Assembly (NCBI GenBank): GCA_964608495.1
Contig: CAZSOQ010000066.1
Location: 1-23,267 of the forward strand
Length of the DNA stretch: 23,267 nucleotides
Source of the DNA: JAKORR01 sp964608495
GTDB lineage: Bacteria; Armatimonadota; Zipacnadia; Zipacnadales; FEN-943
Direction of reading: 5' to 3'
Shown: one piece after another, positions 15,512 to 23,267 of the stretch
Layout: the number at the start of each line of letters is the position of its first letter
Numbering within the stretch: position 1 is the first letter of the stretch
The notes under the pieces: model-generated
Told to the model about the DNA's origin: nothing
Databases searched by the model: none
Seen by the model: the letters and a program-made list of their open reading frames with translations, nothing else
Translations under genes and position numbers: made by a program

Positions 15512-16492
15512 ATGGCCATACGGATCGGAGTCGTAGGCACGGGCGGCATAGCCCAGGGCCACATGGACCGCTTCGCCGCCCTTGAGGGCGTCGAGCTCGT
15601 CGGCTTCACGGACGTCCAGGCCCAGCGGGCCCAGGCCGCTGCGGAGAAGTTCGGTGGCCGCGCGTACACCGACGGGCGCCAGATGTTCGACGCCGAGGAC
15701 CTGACCGCCGTGGCGGTCTTCACGCCCCCCTTTGCTCACGGCGAGGTGGAGATCGAGGCCTGCAACCGCGGCCTGCACCTGTTCATCGAGAAGCCCATCT
15801 GTATAGACACGGACATGGCTCGGCCAATCCTCGAGGCGGTGCAGAGAAGCGGCATCATCACGGCCGTCGCCTACAAGTACCGCTGGGACGACCACGTGTG
15901 CAAGGCCCGCGAGATGCTGGCCGGCAAGACCCTCGGCCTCGCGGTCGGCTGGTTCTGGACGGGCGTGCCGGGCGTGCCCTGGTGGCGCATCATGCAGACC
16001 TCCGGCGGCCAGATGGTCGAGCAGACCACCCACATCGTGGACATGGCCCGCTACCTCTGCGGCGAGATAGCCGCTGTCTCCGCCTTCTACGCCCTGCGCG
16101 CCGCTCATACCGACTTCGAGGACCTGGACGTGCCGGACGTGGGCGCCGCCAACCTCGTCTTCGACAACGGCGCCGTGGGCAACATCTCCAACTGCTGCCT
16201 GCTCAAGGGCTGGGGCAGCAGCGGCATCCGCGTCATGGCCCACGGCTTCACCCTGGAGATCGTCGGCCACCGGCTGACGTGGAACTCGCCCGAGGACAGC
16301 GGCGAGTACACCTGCCAGCAGGACGGCTACCAGGGCGAGGACGCGGCCTTCGTCGAGGCCGTCCGCACCGGCGACCGCTCGGGCATCCACTCCGACTACG
16401 CGGACGCCTACCGCAGCCTGGCCGTCACGGTCGCCTGCAACAGGTCCGCCGAAGAGGCCGGGCGCGTCGTCAGCGTCTCCGAGGTCGTCTAG
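15512..16492 (+). CDS. Gfo/Idh/MocA-family NAD(P)-dependent oxidoreductase
   Basis: This 326-residue cytoplasmic dehydrogenase acts on sugars or sugar derivatives in known family members. The N-terminal Rossmann domain begins MAIRIGVVGTGGIAQGHM (dinucleotide loop GTGGIA, 9-14), and the family's catalytic Lys is in FIEKPI (K94). The C-terminal domain has the conserved active-site block GGQMVEQTTHIVDMARYL with H174 and D177. ATG 15512 is supported by aggagg (15499-15504), 7 nt upstream. The frame runs open for about 1 kb upstream inside the preceding gene, but that part is a shadow. It lies 59 bp after the large hydrolase and likely uses the same transcript, so it may oxidise or isomerise a sugar the hydrolase releases. 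The actual substrate cannot be read. Confidence 0.92.
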   Translation: MAIRIGVVGTGGIAQGHMDRFAALEGVELVGFTDVQAQRAQAAAEKFGGRAYTDGRQMFDAEDLTAVAVFTPPFAHGEVEIEACNRGLHLFIEKPICIDTDMARPILEAVQRSGIITAVAYKYRWDDHVCKAREMLAGKTLGLAVGWFWTGVPGVPWWRIMQTSGGQMVEQTTHIVDMARYLCGEIAAVSAFYALRAAHTDFEDLDVPDVGAANLVFDNGAVGNISNCCLLKGWGSSGIRVMAHGFTLEIVGHRLTWNSPEDSGEYTCQQDGYQGEDAAFVEAVRTGDRSGIHSDYADAYRSLAVTVACNRSAEEAGRVVSVSEVV

Positions 16493-16523
16493 GCCCGAGG
16501 CAGCCCCCGACAGCCAGAGCGTG

Positions 16524-16564
16524 GGGAGCCCGCTCCCGCCGGGCGCGGGCTCCCTCTTCATCTC
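16524..16564. terminator. Terminator between the oxidoreductase and the GH127 gene
   Basis: gggagcccgc (16524-16533) and gcgggctccc (16545-16554) form a perfect 10-bp stem around an 11-base loop, followed on the + strand by the T-rich tcttcatctc. It lies 31 bp after the oxidoreductase stop and about 55 bp beyond the GH127 stop, so it can end both convergent transcripts. Confidence 0.75.
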
Positions 16565-16609
16565 ACGGCGGTTCCCCGACGCCGCGCCCGCGGCCCCGTG
16601 GCCCCGCGT

Positions 16610-18936
16610 CTACTCCCCGAAGGCCTGCAGCTCGGCGCAGGAGGCGAAGGCCTGCGCCGGATTGTCGCCGCAGGCGGGCTTGCCGATCACCCGCACCGCC
16701 NNNNNNNNNNGAAGCTGGCCTCGAAGGCCTGCCCGTCCGCCAGGCCCCGGCTGTCGGTGGTCGTGGTCGCCGGGTAGTCGTCGAAGGCCGCCATGTCCTC
16801 CCACGGCCCCTCCGCCGTGCGCCTGATCTGCAGGCGCGGCTTGCCCGCCGACGCGTCGTACCACCCGCCGTCGTGGAAGCAGTGGCCGTGCCTGTAGACC
16901 GCCCGCGCGAGGGTGACCGCCTGCGTCAGGCTCACGGCGAACCAGGCCTCCGCCTGGGGCCGTCCGTTGAAGGTAACGCGGAAGGTGGTCGGGTCATCGT
17001 CGCAGATGCTGCCGTCCACGTTCCCCGGGTCATTGTGGCTCTCCTCGCCCAGGAAGAGCAGGCTCCCCGACCGGCTCGCAAGCTCCGCTCCCGGGCCCCA
17101 CAGCCACACCGCGTACCTGTCCCCGAAGGCCCCCGCGCTGTGGTAGGGGCGCAGGAGCACCTCGAAGGCCTGGCCCGCCCGCCGCGTCGGCGTGTCGCGC
17201 AGAGTCAGAACTCTCGCGCCGTAGACCGTCTCGCCCGGCCAGGTGCACCGCTCCGGGTCGGCGGGCCGGGCCTCCAGCCCCAGTCCCCCTGCGTCGTCCG
17301 CGGCGTAGGCCAGCAGCTTCGTGTTGGGCAGATCGGGATTGTCGCTCGAGTCCACGGCCAGGACCAGTGGCCCCGCGGTCACGGCCACGCGACCCTCGTT
17401 CGTCCCGATGCCCAGGTGGACCCGCCGCGCGAAGGGGTACTCGAGCACGAGTCTGTCGCCCGCCGACCAGACTCGCTTGATCTCGAGGTAGCTCCCCGGC
17501 TCGACCCTCAGGCTCTTGCCCTTCAGCCTCGCCCTGGGCCCGGCCGTCCACGCCGGCACCCGCACCCTAAGCGCGAAGCTCACTGGCCGGTCCGGCCTGA
17601 CGACCAGGCCGATCGGGCCTTCGCCGGGGAAGTCGGTGCGCTGCGTCAGCGTCACCCCCGTCCCGGCGATCTCAGCCCGCAGCTCCGAGGGCGAGAACAG
17701 ATTCACCCGCAGGCCGTCGGCGTCGAGCGTGTAGACGCAGGTCGGGGCCAGAGCCAGTCCTCGCGGTCCCGAGGAGTTGCAGCAGTGCAGCCCCGGGCCA
17801 TAGGGCTTGCGCCCCTCCAGGGGGCAGTAGTAAGCGAAGCCCGAGCCGTCGGGCTTCTGCGCCCCGAGGAGCTGGTTGAAGACCGTGCGCTCCAGCTCCG
17901 CCGCGAAGCCCTCCTCGCCCGTGAGCCGCAGAAGCTGCCAGTTGAGCTGCAGCCACGTCGCCGTGACGCACGTCTCCTGGATGTGCGAGGCATCGTCGTT
18001 GGGCAGTTGCCCGTCCTCCTGAAACAGCTCGCCCTTGCTGCTGCCGCCCGTGAGGTACAGCCGCCTGCCGCGCACGTCCAGCCAGGCCAGTCGCGCCGCG
18101 CGCAGGTACCGCTCCTCGCCCGTCGCCCGGTACAGCTCGCACAGGCCCACGTAGTTCGACAGCATCTCGTAGGCCTTGCGGTTGCCGACCTTGAGCACGG
18201 TGCCGTGCTCGAGCATGTTGCTGAGCACGCGCGGGCCGCCTTCCTCGTCCCAGGCGCCCACGATGTACGCCGCGAAGTCCAGGTACCGCCTGTCGCCGGT
18301 CGCCCGGTACAGCAGCACGACGGGCTCGAGCACCGAGGTGGCAGCCATGCCGACGTGCGTGCCCGCCGCAAGGATGCTGCGCTTGCTCGGGAAGGTGGCG
18401 ATCAGCAGGTCCCCGATCCTGCGCGAGGCGCGCAGCGCGGCCTCGTCTCCCGTGACCCCGTAGTAGGACAGCAGACCGTAGAGGCAGTACTTGTGCACCC
18501 AGACGTCCCAGTCGGCGCCCCGGAACAGCCCGAAGCGCTGGTCGGGCGCGTAGGTGCCCAGGTAGCCGTCGGGCTCCTGGCAGGCCATCAGCCCCCGCGC
18601 CACGCGGTCGAGCTTGGCCCGCAGGGCCTCGTCCCCGGTGAGCTGGTACAGCAGCGACGCCGCGTGCAGCCACTTCCCCACGTGCTCACCGATCCAGGGA
18701 TGGCTGCCGGGCCTCTGTCGGAAGCCGCCGAGCAGCGCCTCCTCGTCCAGGCCGAGCATCCGGTTGCGCGTGTGGGCCAGGATGCGGTCGCCCAGCAGCC
18801 CCTCGACCTTGACCCTCGCCGGCGAGACGGCGCACGTCACGTCCGGCGCAGCGGGGGCGACGATCGCCGGCACCGGCAGCGACGGCGAGTCGTCCGGCGC
18901 CGCCATTGACCCGAGCAGCAGTAGCGTCAGCACCAC
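16610..18936 (-). CDS. GH127-type (DUF1680) beta-L-arabinofuranosidase, crossing an assembly gap
   Basis: This exported protein has about 771 readable residues plus a few lost in the N-run. The start is GTG 18936: AAGGAG ends 6 nt upstream and an in-frame TGA directly precedes the GTG. A short signal peptide (LTLLLLGSMAA) is followed by an (alpha/alpha)6 barrel. GH127 enzymes use a Zn-bound cysteine nucleophile, and the expected residues are present: acid/base Glu in KGELF (E303), Zn ligands in HIQETCVT (E321, C323), and the Cys pair in GLHCCNSSGPRG (C385, C386). A C-terminal discoidin-like domain (GSLLFLGEESHNDPG...HGHCFHDGGWYD) follows. The frame reads AFEASF up to the Ns and resumes as AVRVIGKPACGDNPAQ in another frame, ending at a TAG (16610-16612). 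This is the natural end of that domain, so the gene is judged intact. Confidence 0.85.
16701..16710. other. Assembly gap (10 Ns)
   Basis: Ten undetermined bases fall within the last strand region of the discoidin-like domain of the GH127 gene. The frames on the two sides agree only if the real missing length is 2 modulo 3 (for example 8, 11 or 14), so ten is a placeholder. Confidence 0.97.
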
Positions 18937-19038
18937 TCATCACTCCTTGCCGGGGCTGCCCGTCCGCCGGAGCGCGGCGCCGCAGATGCGCCGCGAGCTC
19001 CGCGGCTCGCCGCGCCGCGGGCCCTTGTCCCCGGACGG

Positions 19039-21807
19039 CTACTCGCCCGCCACAAGCCACACGGGCTTCCAGAGCCCCCCCGCGTAGCCGATGTCATGCA
19101 CCTTCACCACGAGCAGGTTCTCCTGGCCGGCCCGGTACCTGCCCGTGACCTCCGCGGCCTGGGGCTTGTCCCACAGCACGCCCGGATCGCCGCTGCTCTC
19201 CCCCACGTACTCCCCGTTGATCCACAGCTTGTAGGTCTCGTCCACCGCCTCGAAGAGCAGGTAGGCGCGCGCGGCGCCGGCGTCCGGCAGCGTCACCCGC
19301 ACGGCGTACCACGCATCGCCGTCATAGCCCGGATGCCCCTGGCCCTCCCAGGCCGCCGTGACGCGGATCGGCTCCCACGCGGTCAGGTCCTCCGCCGCGA
19401 ACCACCGCTCCTTTTCCCCCACCGCCTCGGGGTCCGCCCGGAAGCGCCACTCCTCCGCAAGCTTCATCACCTTCCGGCCGCTCAGGGCCTCGACCGGTGG
19501 CCGGTAGCCGGGGTCCAGCACGTTGTAGGCCATCAGCACGATCGGGATCTTGTGCCGCTGCACCAGCTCCTGCACCTGATCGCGCCAGGTCAGCACCCGC
19601 GCCCACAGCTTCGGCTCCTTTTCCGCCAGCGGCAGCGTCATGCACACCTGCGTGTATAGCAGGCTCACGCGCAGCCGCGCGATCCGGGCCTGCAGCACCT
19701 CATCCTCGCCCGCTAGGCGCTCGGCCCGCGACAGCAGCTCGTGGCAACGCGCCATCACCTCGGGCGTGAACTGCGCCAGGTCGTTGAAGCGCACGTGCTC
19801 CGAGGGTGTCGCCTCCGTCGAGCGCTCAAGGGTCAGGAAGTACTCGCGCATCGGCTCGGCGGCGGGCCCGTACACGGCGCGGCAGAAGTCCCGGATGAAG
19901 ACGTCCACATCGGTGTCCACGTCCCACAGCAGTCGCGCCCGCAGGTTCAGGAACAGCGGCGAGGACAGGTGCGTCGTGTCCCACTCGTCGGAGATGTGGC
20001 GCACGCCCTCGCGGTGCATGGTGCGCAGGAAGTCCGCCTCCGAGTGGTAGTAGGGCGTGGGCGCCTCCATGTAGCGGTAGTGCAGGTAGCCGTAGATGCA
20101 GATCGGCGCCAGCTCGCGCCACGCCCGGAACAGCTTCATGCCCTCGGCGTTGACCTCGCACCGCGGGTCGCCGATCGCGTGCCTGAAGCACCGGCTCCAC
20201 CACGTCAGCTCGATCTGCACGTTCTCCCGCGGCAGGTACCTGCGCGGCGGCTGGCGCGTCGAGGCGTAGGCGAAGGTCGCGATGGGCTTGTCCGGATGGC
20301 GCTTCGCCACCAGCTCCGCGATGGCGTTGACGAAGTACATCCACCGGTCGGTCAGGTTCATCGTGCCCTCGCCGTTGCGCGACCAGTCCAGCTCTGGGTC
20401 GGTGTCCAGCACGCGGCAGGCCTCGCACTCGCACCAGTAGCTGGGCTCGTCCTCGGCGCAGACGCCGAAGCGCTCGCCGTCGGGCTCGGTGTCGAAGAAC
20501 CCGCTGATGCGCCGCGCGAAGATGGCGGGCAGGTCGGGATTGCTGACACACAGCTCGGCCGGGCGCCCGGAGCTGTGCAGGTGCGTGCGCCCGCCGTGCA
20601 CCAGCGGGAAGTACTCGGGGTGCTCGGCGAAGTGCTTTTCGGGCGGCAAGATGGAGTACAACGTATGCCCGCTATACTCGGTCCACTGCCCCCCGCGCAC
20701 GGCGCCATACTGCCAGGTCTGCGGGTAGGACGCCTTCAGGCCGTTCATGTGATTCCGGGCCGCCCAGTCCACCCAGGCCTCGGTGTCCACGTGCCGCGCT
20801 TCCATCTCGGGCGGGTAATGGTAGACCTGGATCGTCTTGGCGCCTCGAAGGTCGAAGGACGGCCGGTGGACGATTCGGCCCTCGGGCAGCGCCAGCCGGT
20901 CGGCCTTCGGGATGCACGCCCCGCCGTCGAAGGGCATGTACCACCGGCAGCCGAGGCGGTAGTACAGCTCCTGCACGGCGTAGTAGACCCCGCGCGGCGT
21001 GTTGCCCAAGCACACCACCGCCCGCGGCGTGACGTCCAGGACGATGCCCTCCTTCCCCACGCGCGACAGGGCATCGTCGTAGGCCGCCCGGTCGGGCGCG
21101 CAGCCGATGTGCAGCCACCGGCCGCGCGCGGCGTCCTCGCCCCCCAGACTGACGACGGGCAGCGCCACGCCCGTCATCTTCTCGAGGACCTCGCGGGCAT
21201 CCAGGGCCAGGTACCCCTCGTGCGGCCCGCCGTCGCCCGCGGTGACGATCCCCGCCAACGGGGCGCCCTCGACGCAGGCGATGGTGCCCGTGCCCTCCAG
21301 CTTGGGCCCCTCTAGCTGCTCCAGCGAGAGATCGTCGAAGAACACCGTGCCCGTCCCGCGGCTCTGCAGGTACAGGCCCTGTCTGCCCGTCTCCGGGGCG
21401 ACGAACTCCCGCGTGAAGCACGTCCACTCCGGCGTGGCCTCGAACCGCACGTACTGCGTCGCTGTGGGGTGAGGCATCCAGACCTCGCCCACCGGCGCCT
21501 CGCCCGACGTCCGCACCCATGCGGTGAGCCTGTACCGAGCTCCGGCGAGCAGGACCAGGTCGGTCGTATACCATCGCGCCCAGCCGGGCGCCTCGGAGGC
21601 AATGGCCAGGCAGTGCTTGCCGGAGTGGGCCTCGTCGCTGACAAAGAAGCGATGCTCCCCCTCGCGAACGTCGGTGGCCCAGCCGGCGGGTCGCTCGCCG
21701 GACACCTGTTCCACGGAGCCGTTGGCGATCAGCTCGGCGCGGCCGGCGCCGGCCGGGAGCACACCTGCGAGGGCAGCCGCCACGAGCAGACACGGCGTTC
21801 TCGGCAC
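19039..21807 (-). CDS. Secreted DUF4838-family protein with CBM-like and jelly-roll domains
   Basis: This 922-residue exported protein starts with a signal peptide (cleavage near AGRA-ELIANGS). Residues about 25-165 resemble a CBM4/9-type jelly roll (ELIANGSVEQ...GWAT, VFFDDLSLEQL). About 170-270 is a GH20b-like alpha/beta domain (EVLEKMTGVALPVV). The DUF4838 barrel has YYAVQELYYRLGCRWYMP and the family's CECEACR cluster (C459, C461, C464). The last 150 residues form a beta-galactosidase-like sandwich (WYAVRVTLP, YKLWINGEYVGE, NLLVVKVHDIGYAGGLW). The GTG start at 21807 is set by aggagg (21815-21820), 7 nt upstream. DUF4838 proteins are common in polysaccharide-degrading bacteria, but their reaction is not settled as far as I know. 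It lies 102 bp before the GH127 gene on the same strand, likely in one operon. Confidence 0.83.
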   Translation of the reverse strand: MPRTPCLLVAAALAGVLPAGAGRAELIANGSVEQVSGERPAGWATDVREGEHRFFVSDEAHSGKHCLAIASEAPGWARWYTTDLVLLAGARYRLTAWVRTSGEAPVGEVWMPHPTATQYVRFEATPEWTCFTREFVAPETGRQGLYLQSRGTGTVFFDDLSLEQLEGPKLEGTGTIACVEGAPLAGIVTAGDGGPHEGYLALDAREVLEKMTGVALPVVSLGGEDAARGRWLHIGCAPDRAAYDDALSRVGKEGIVLDVTPRAVVCLGNTPRGVYYAVQELYYRLGCRWYMPFDGGACIPKADRLALPEGRIVHRPSFDLRGAKTIQVYHYPPEMEARHVDTEAWVDWAARNHMNGLKASYPQTWQYGAVRGGQWTEYSGHTLYSILPPEKHFAEHPEYFPLVHGGRTHLHSSGRPAELCVSNPDLPAIFARRISGFFDTEPDGERFGVCAEDEPSYWCECEACRVLDTDPELDWSRNGEGTMNLTDRWMYFVNAIAELVAKRHPDKPIATFAYASTRQPPRRYLPRENVQIELTWWSRCFRHAIGDPRCEVNAEGMKLFRAWRELAPICIYGYLHYRYMEAPTPYYHSEADFLRTMHREGVRHISDEWDTTHLSSPLFLNLRARLLWDVDTDVDVFIRDFCRAVYGPAAEPMREYFLTLERSTEATPSEHVRFNDLAQFTPEVMARCHELLSRAERLAGEDEVLQARIARLRVSLLYTQVCMTLPLAEKEPKLWARVLTWRDQVQELVQRHKIPIVLMAYNVLDPGYRPPVEALSGRKVMKLAEEWRFRADPEAVGEKERWFAAEDLTAWEPIRVTAAWEGQGHPGYDGDAWYAVRVTLPDAGAARAYLLFEAVDETYKLWINGEYVGESSGDPGVLWDKPQAAEVTGRYRAGQENLLVVKVHDIGYAGGLWKPVWLVAGE

Positions 21808-21906
21808 TGTTCATCCTCCTTCGTGATGCACGGCTCCACTTGGCCGCCTCGCCTCGGACTCCTTGCGTGCGGCGCCAGGGAGCGGCCCGGGGCGCCCTGC
21901 GGCCGA

Positions 21907-21935
21907 CTTGGCCCTGCGCCCGTGACCGGCTATCC
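21907..21935 (+). promoter_or_regulatory. Candidate promoter for the LamG-like gene
   Basis: TTGGCC (21907-21912) and TATCCT (21930-21935) match four of six consensus bases each and are spaced by exactly 17 bp. RNA would start near 21942 and carry the hairpin at 21981-22016 in its leader. No comparable pair was found for the leftward DUF4838 gene. Confidence 0.35.
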
Positions 21936-21980
21936 TGGCCCTGTCAGAGGCCCATCAGAGAGGGTCGGGCGTGCCGCTCC

Positions 21981-22016
21981 CCGGGCAGTGCCCCTGGGAC
22001 GCTCAGGGGCGCCCGG
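21981..22016. other. Long bulged hairpin in the divergent intergenic region
   Basis: ccgggc-agt-gcccctg (21981-21996) pairs with caggggc-gcccgg (22004-22016): 13 base pairs with a 3-base bulge on one side and a 7-base loop. It lies 50 bp before the GTG of the LamG-like gene and has no T-tract, so a leader-RNA or DNA-binding role is more likely than termination. The rest of 21808-22065 shows no gene. Confidence 0.5.
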
Positions 22017-22065
22017 CCGTCCTCGGCAGGCCCGAAAGCGCCGTTCATCGCGAGGAGGATGCCAG

Positions 22066-23267
22066 GTGCCCTTGCTCCTGATCTGCGCTGTCCTGTCGCA
22101 GCCGCCGGCGGCTAAACCCATGACCTTCGTCGAGGACTTCGACTCGGTGCGCCCCGACCTGTGGGCCTTCAGCGTCGGCGAGCCCGGCAAGGCCGTCTTC
22201 GACCAGGGCCGCCTCGTCCTCGATCTCAGCGCGCCCAAGAAGGGCAAGTGGGCCTACGCCGACCTGTACCAGGCCTTCCCTATGCCCGCGCGGATAGAGT
22301 GGGATCAGTGTCTCGCCCACGACAGCCCTCACGTGTGGTTCGGCGGCCTCCTGGTCCTCTCGCTGCCCAGCGGCGTGCGCGAGGCCCTGCAGGCCGGACT
22401 CGGCGGCGCCGGCCTAAACCACTGCGCCTTCCTCGGCTCGAGCCGTGGTGCCAAGGATGTGATCCAGCCCGGGCAGTGGTACCACCTGGTGCTCGACCTC
22501 GACGTCGCCCGCCAGGTCCTCACCGTCACCCCGCGCGGCAACACCGACCCCGTCGAGCGCCTCGAGGCGGCCCAGGGCCTCGTGTCGGCCCCCTTCTTCC
22601 TCCGCTTCTTCCAGAACGACTCCCGGCTCGGGCCCGACCTCGTGGACGAGTACGAGCAGGACCGAGGCGTCACCTGGGTGGACAACCTGCGGATCACCTC
22701 GGCCAAGATCGAGCACCGCACGCCCCCACCGCCCGGCACCACCTACCCCTACAAGATCCCCGTCGTCTTCAACCACGCCACGCGCTGGCTCACCGCAGCC
22801 GACGGCCTCACCAGAGGCTGCATCGCCTACGAGGAGGCCGGCTGGCTCGCGCTCACCGGTCGTCACTGCGTCTCGAGCTGGCTGCGTATCCAGCGCTGGA
22901 TCACCGGCAAGATACCCGAAGCCCCCGCGGACTCCACCATCGCCGACGTGGACGACGAGACCACGGTCTTCCATCTGCCCGAGGGCGCCAGGCAAGCCAC
23001 CTTCGCCCTTCGCGCGCTGCAGTGGGACCTCGAACAGCACCCGGTGCTCGAGTGGCAGGGCACACCCGAGGGCGTGTCCTGGCGGCTTCGCCTCACGGCC
23101 ACCGACGGCGTGCGCCCCTTCTTCTGGTCGCTGGGACAGAGCGATCCGACGGCCGAGCCCGGCGAGGGCAGCATGAACGTCCTCGACGCCTACCGCAGCT
23201 CCGCCCGGCCGAACCGCCACGCCGAGGTTGACTTCCTGGTCGAGCTCTCCGCGGTGGAGGGCAAGAC
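22066..23267 (+). CDS. Secreted LamG-like protein (3' partial)
   Basis: The frame is open from GTG 22066 to the right edge (400 codons) without a stop. aggagg (22053-22058) lies 7 nt before the GTG, and an ATG overlapping the site is out of frame. A short hydrophobic leader (PLLLICAVLSQPPA) is followed by TFVEDFDSVRPDLWAF, the usual opening of concanavalin A/LamG-like sandwiches attached to secreted glycan enzymes; that domain closes at about residue 215 with GVTWVDNLRITSAKIEH. A second region (about 225-400: FNHATRWLTAADGLTRGC, GWLALTGRHCVSSWLRIQRW, WQGTPEGVSWRLRLTATDG) is beta-rich and I do not recognise it. Divergent from the DUF4838 gene across 258 bp, it probably belongs to the same glycan locus. 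Binding or cleaving a polysaccharide is the likely role. Confidence 0.75.
   Translation, partial: MPLLLICAVLSQPPAAKPMTFVEDFDSVRPDLWAFSVGEPGKAVFDQGRLVLDLSAPKKGKWAYADLYQAFPMPARIEWDQCLAHDSPHVWFGGLLVLSLPSGVREALQAGLGGAGLNHCAFLGSSRGAKDVIQPGQWYHLVLDLDVARQVLTVTPRGNTDPVERLEAAQGLVSAPFFLRFFQNDSRLGPDLVDEYEQDRGVTWVDNLRITSAKIEHRTPPPPGTTYPYKIPVVFNHATRWLTAADGLTRGCIAYEEAGWLALTGRHCVSSWLRIQRWITGKIPEAPADSTIADVDDETTVFHLPEGARQATFALRALQWDLEQHPVLEWQGTPEGVSWRLRLTATDGVRPFFWSLGQSDPTAEPGEGSMNVLDAYRSSARPNRHAEVDFLVELSAVEGK

Noticed and set aside
15898..18909. A 1003-codon + strand frame crossing the N-run
   Set aside because: It is an out-of-frame shadow of the oxidoreductase and the antisense of the GH127 gene, and is open only because stop codons are rare at this G+C level.
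18937..19038. GC-rich dyads between the DUF4838 and GH127 genes
   Set aside because: Many alternative short pairings exist but no single dominant hairpin with a T-tract; better read as a plain intergenic spacer.
19741..21315. A 524-codon + strand frame within the DUF4838 gene
   Set aside because: Antisense shadow without ribosome site or recognisable motif.

Overview
The window is G+C-rich bacterial DNA, by eye about two thirds G+C or more. Genes are densely packed, with AGGAGG-type ribosome binding sites and frequent GTG or TTG starts. A run of ten Ns at 16701-16710 marks an assembly gap, so this looks like a draft or metagenome-derived contig. The gene order polA-rpsA-coaE (known from Actinobacteria), a T-box riboswitch, and several secreted glycan-active proteins including a DUF4838 member suggest a Terrabacteria-type lineage. 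Armatimonadota or a relative is my guess, but nothing here fixes the phylum.

Left part (1-5956, + strand), housekeeping: the 3' part of an SppA-type signal peptide peptidase, DNA polymerase I (with a decayed proofreading domain), a four-domain S1 protein, and dephospho-CoA kinase. Centre-left (6008-8554): a secreted GH5-like hydrolase on the - strand stands back to back with a small two-gene exported operon on the + strand. That operon encodes a lipoprotein and a Tyr/Asp/Gly-rich protein, and its -35 box lies inside a perfect 19-bp palindrome. A strong hairpin at 8591-8632 separates it from the next - strand genes.

Centre (8648-12460, - strand): a YpiP/RsmJ-like methyltransferase lies downstream of citramalate synthase (cimA). 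cimA is preceded by a complete T-box leader whose specifier codon reads AUC (Ile), which ties the gene to isoleucine supply. Upstream of that is an exported protein of unknown function whose start codon overlaps the start codon of a divergent large glycoside hydrolase.

Right part (12459-23267), a secreted glycan-processing locus: a roughly 1000-residue DUF5060/GH5-like hydrolase and a Gfo/Idh/MocA oxidoreductase form a + strand operon. A GH127-type beta-L-arabinofuranosidase (interrupted by the assembly gap) and a DUF4838 protein form a - strand pair. A divergent LamG-like secreted protein runs off the right edge. The enzymes look suited to trimming complex plant or microbial polysaccharides outside the cell, with the oxidoreductase perhaps acting on a released sugar. 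No transporter or dedicated regulator is seen in the window. No tRNA, rRNA, CRISPR array, IS element or prophage gene was recognised.
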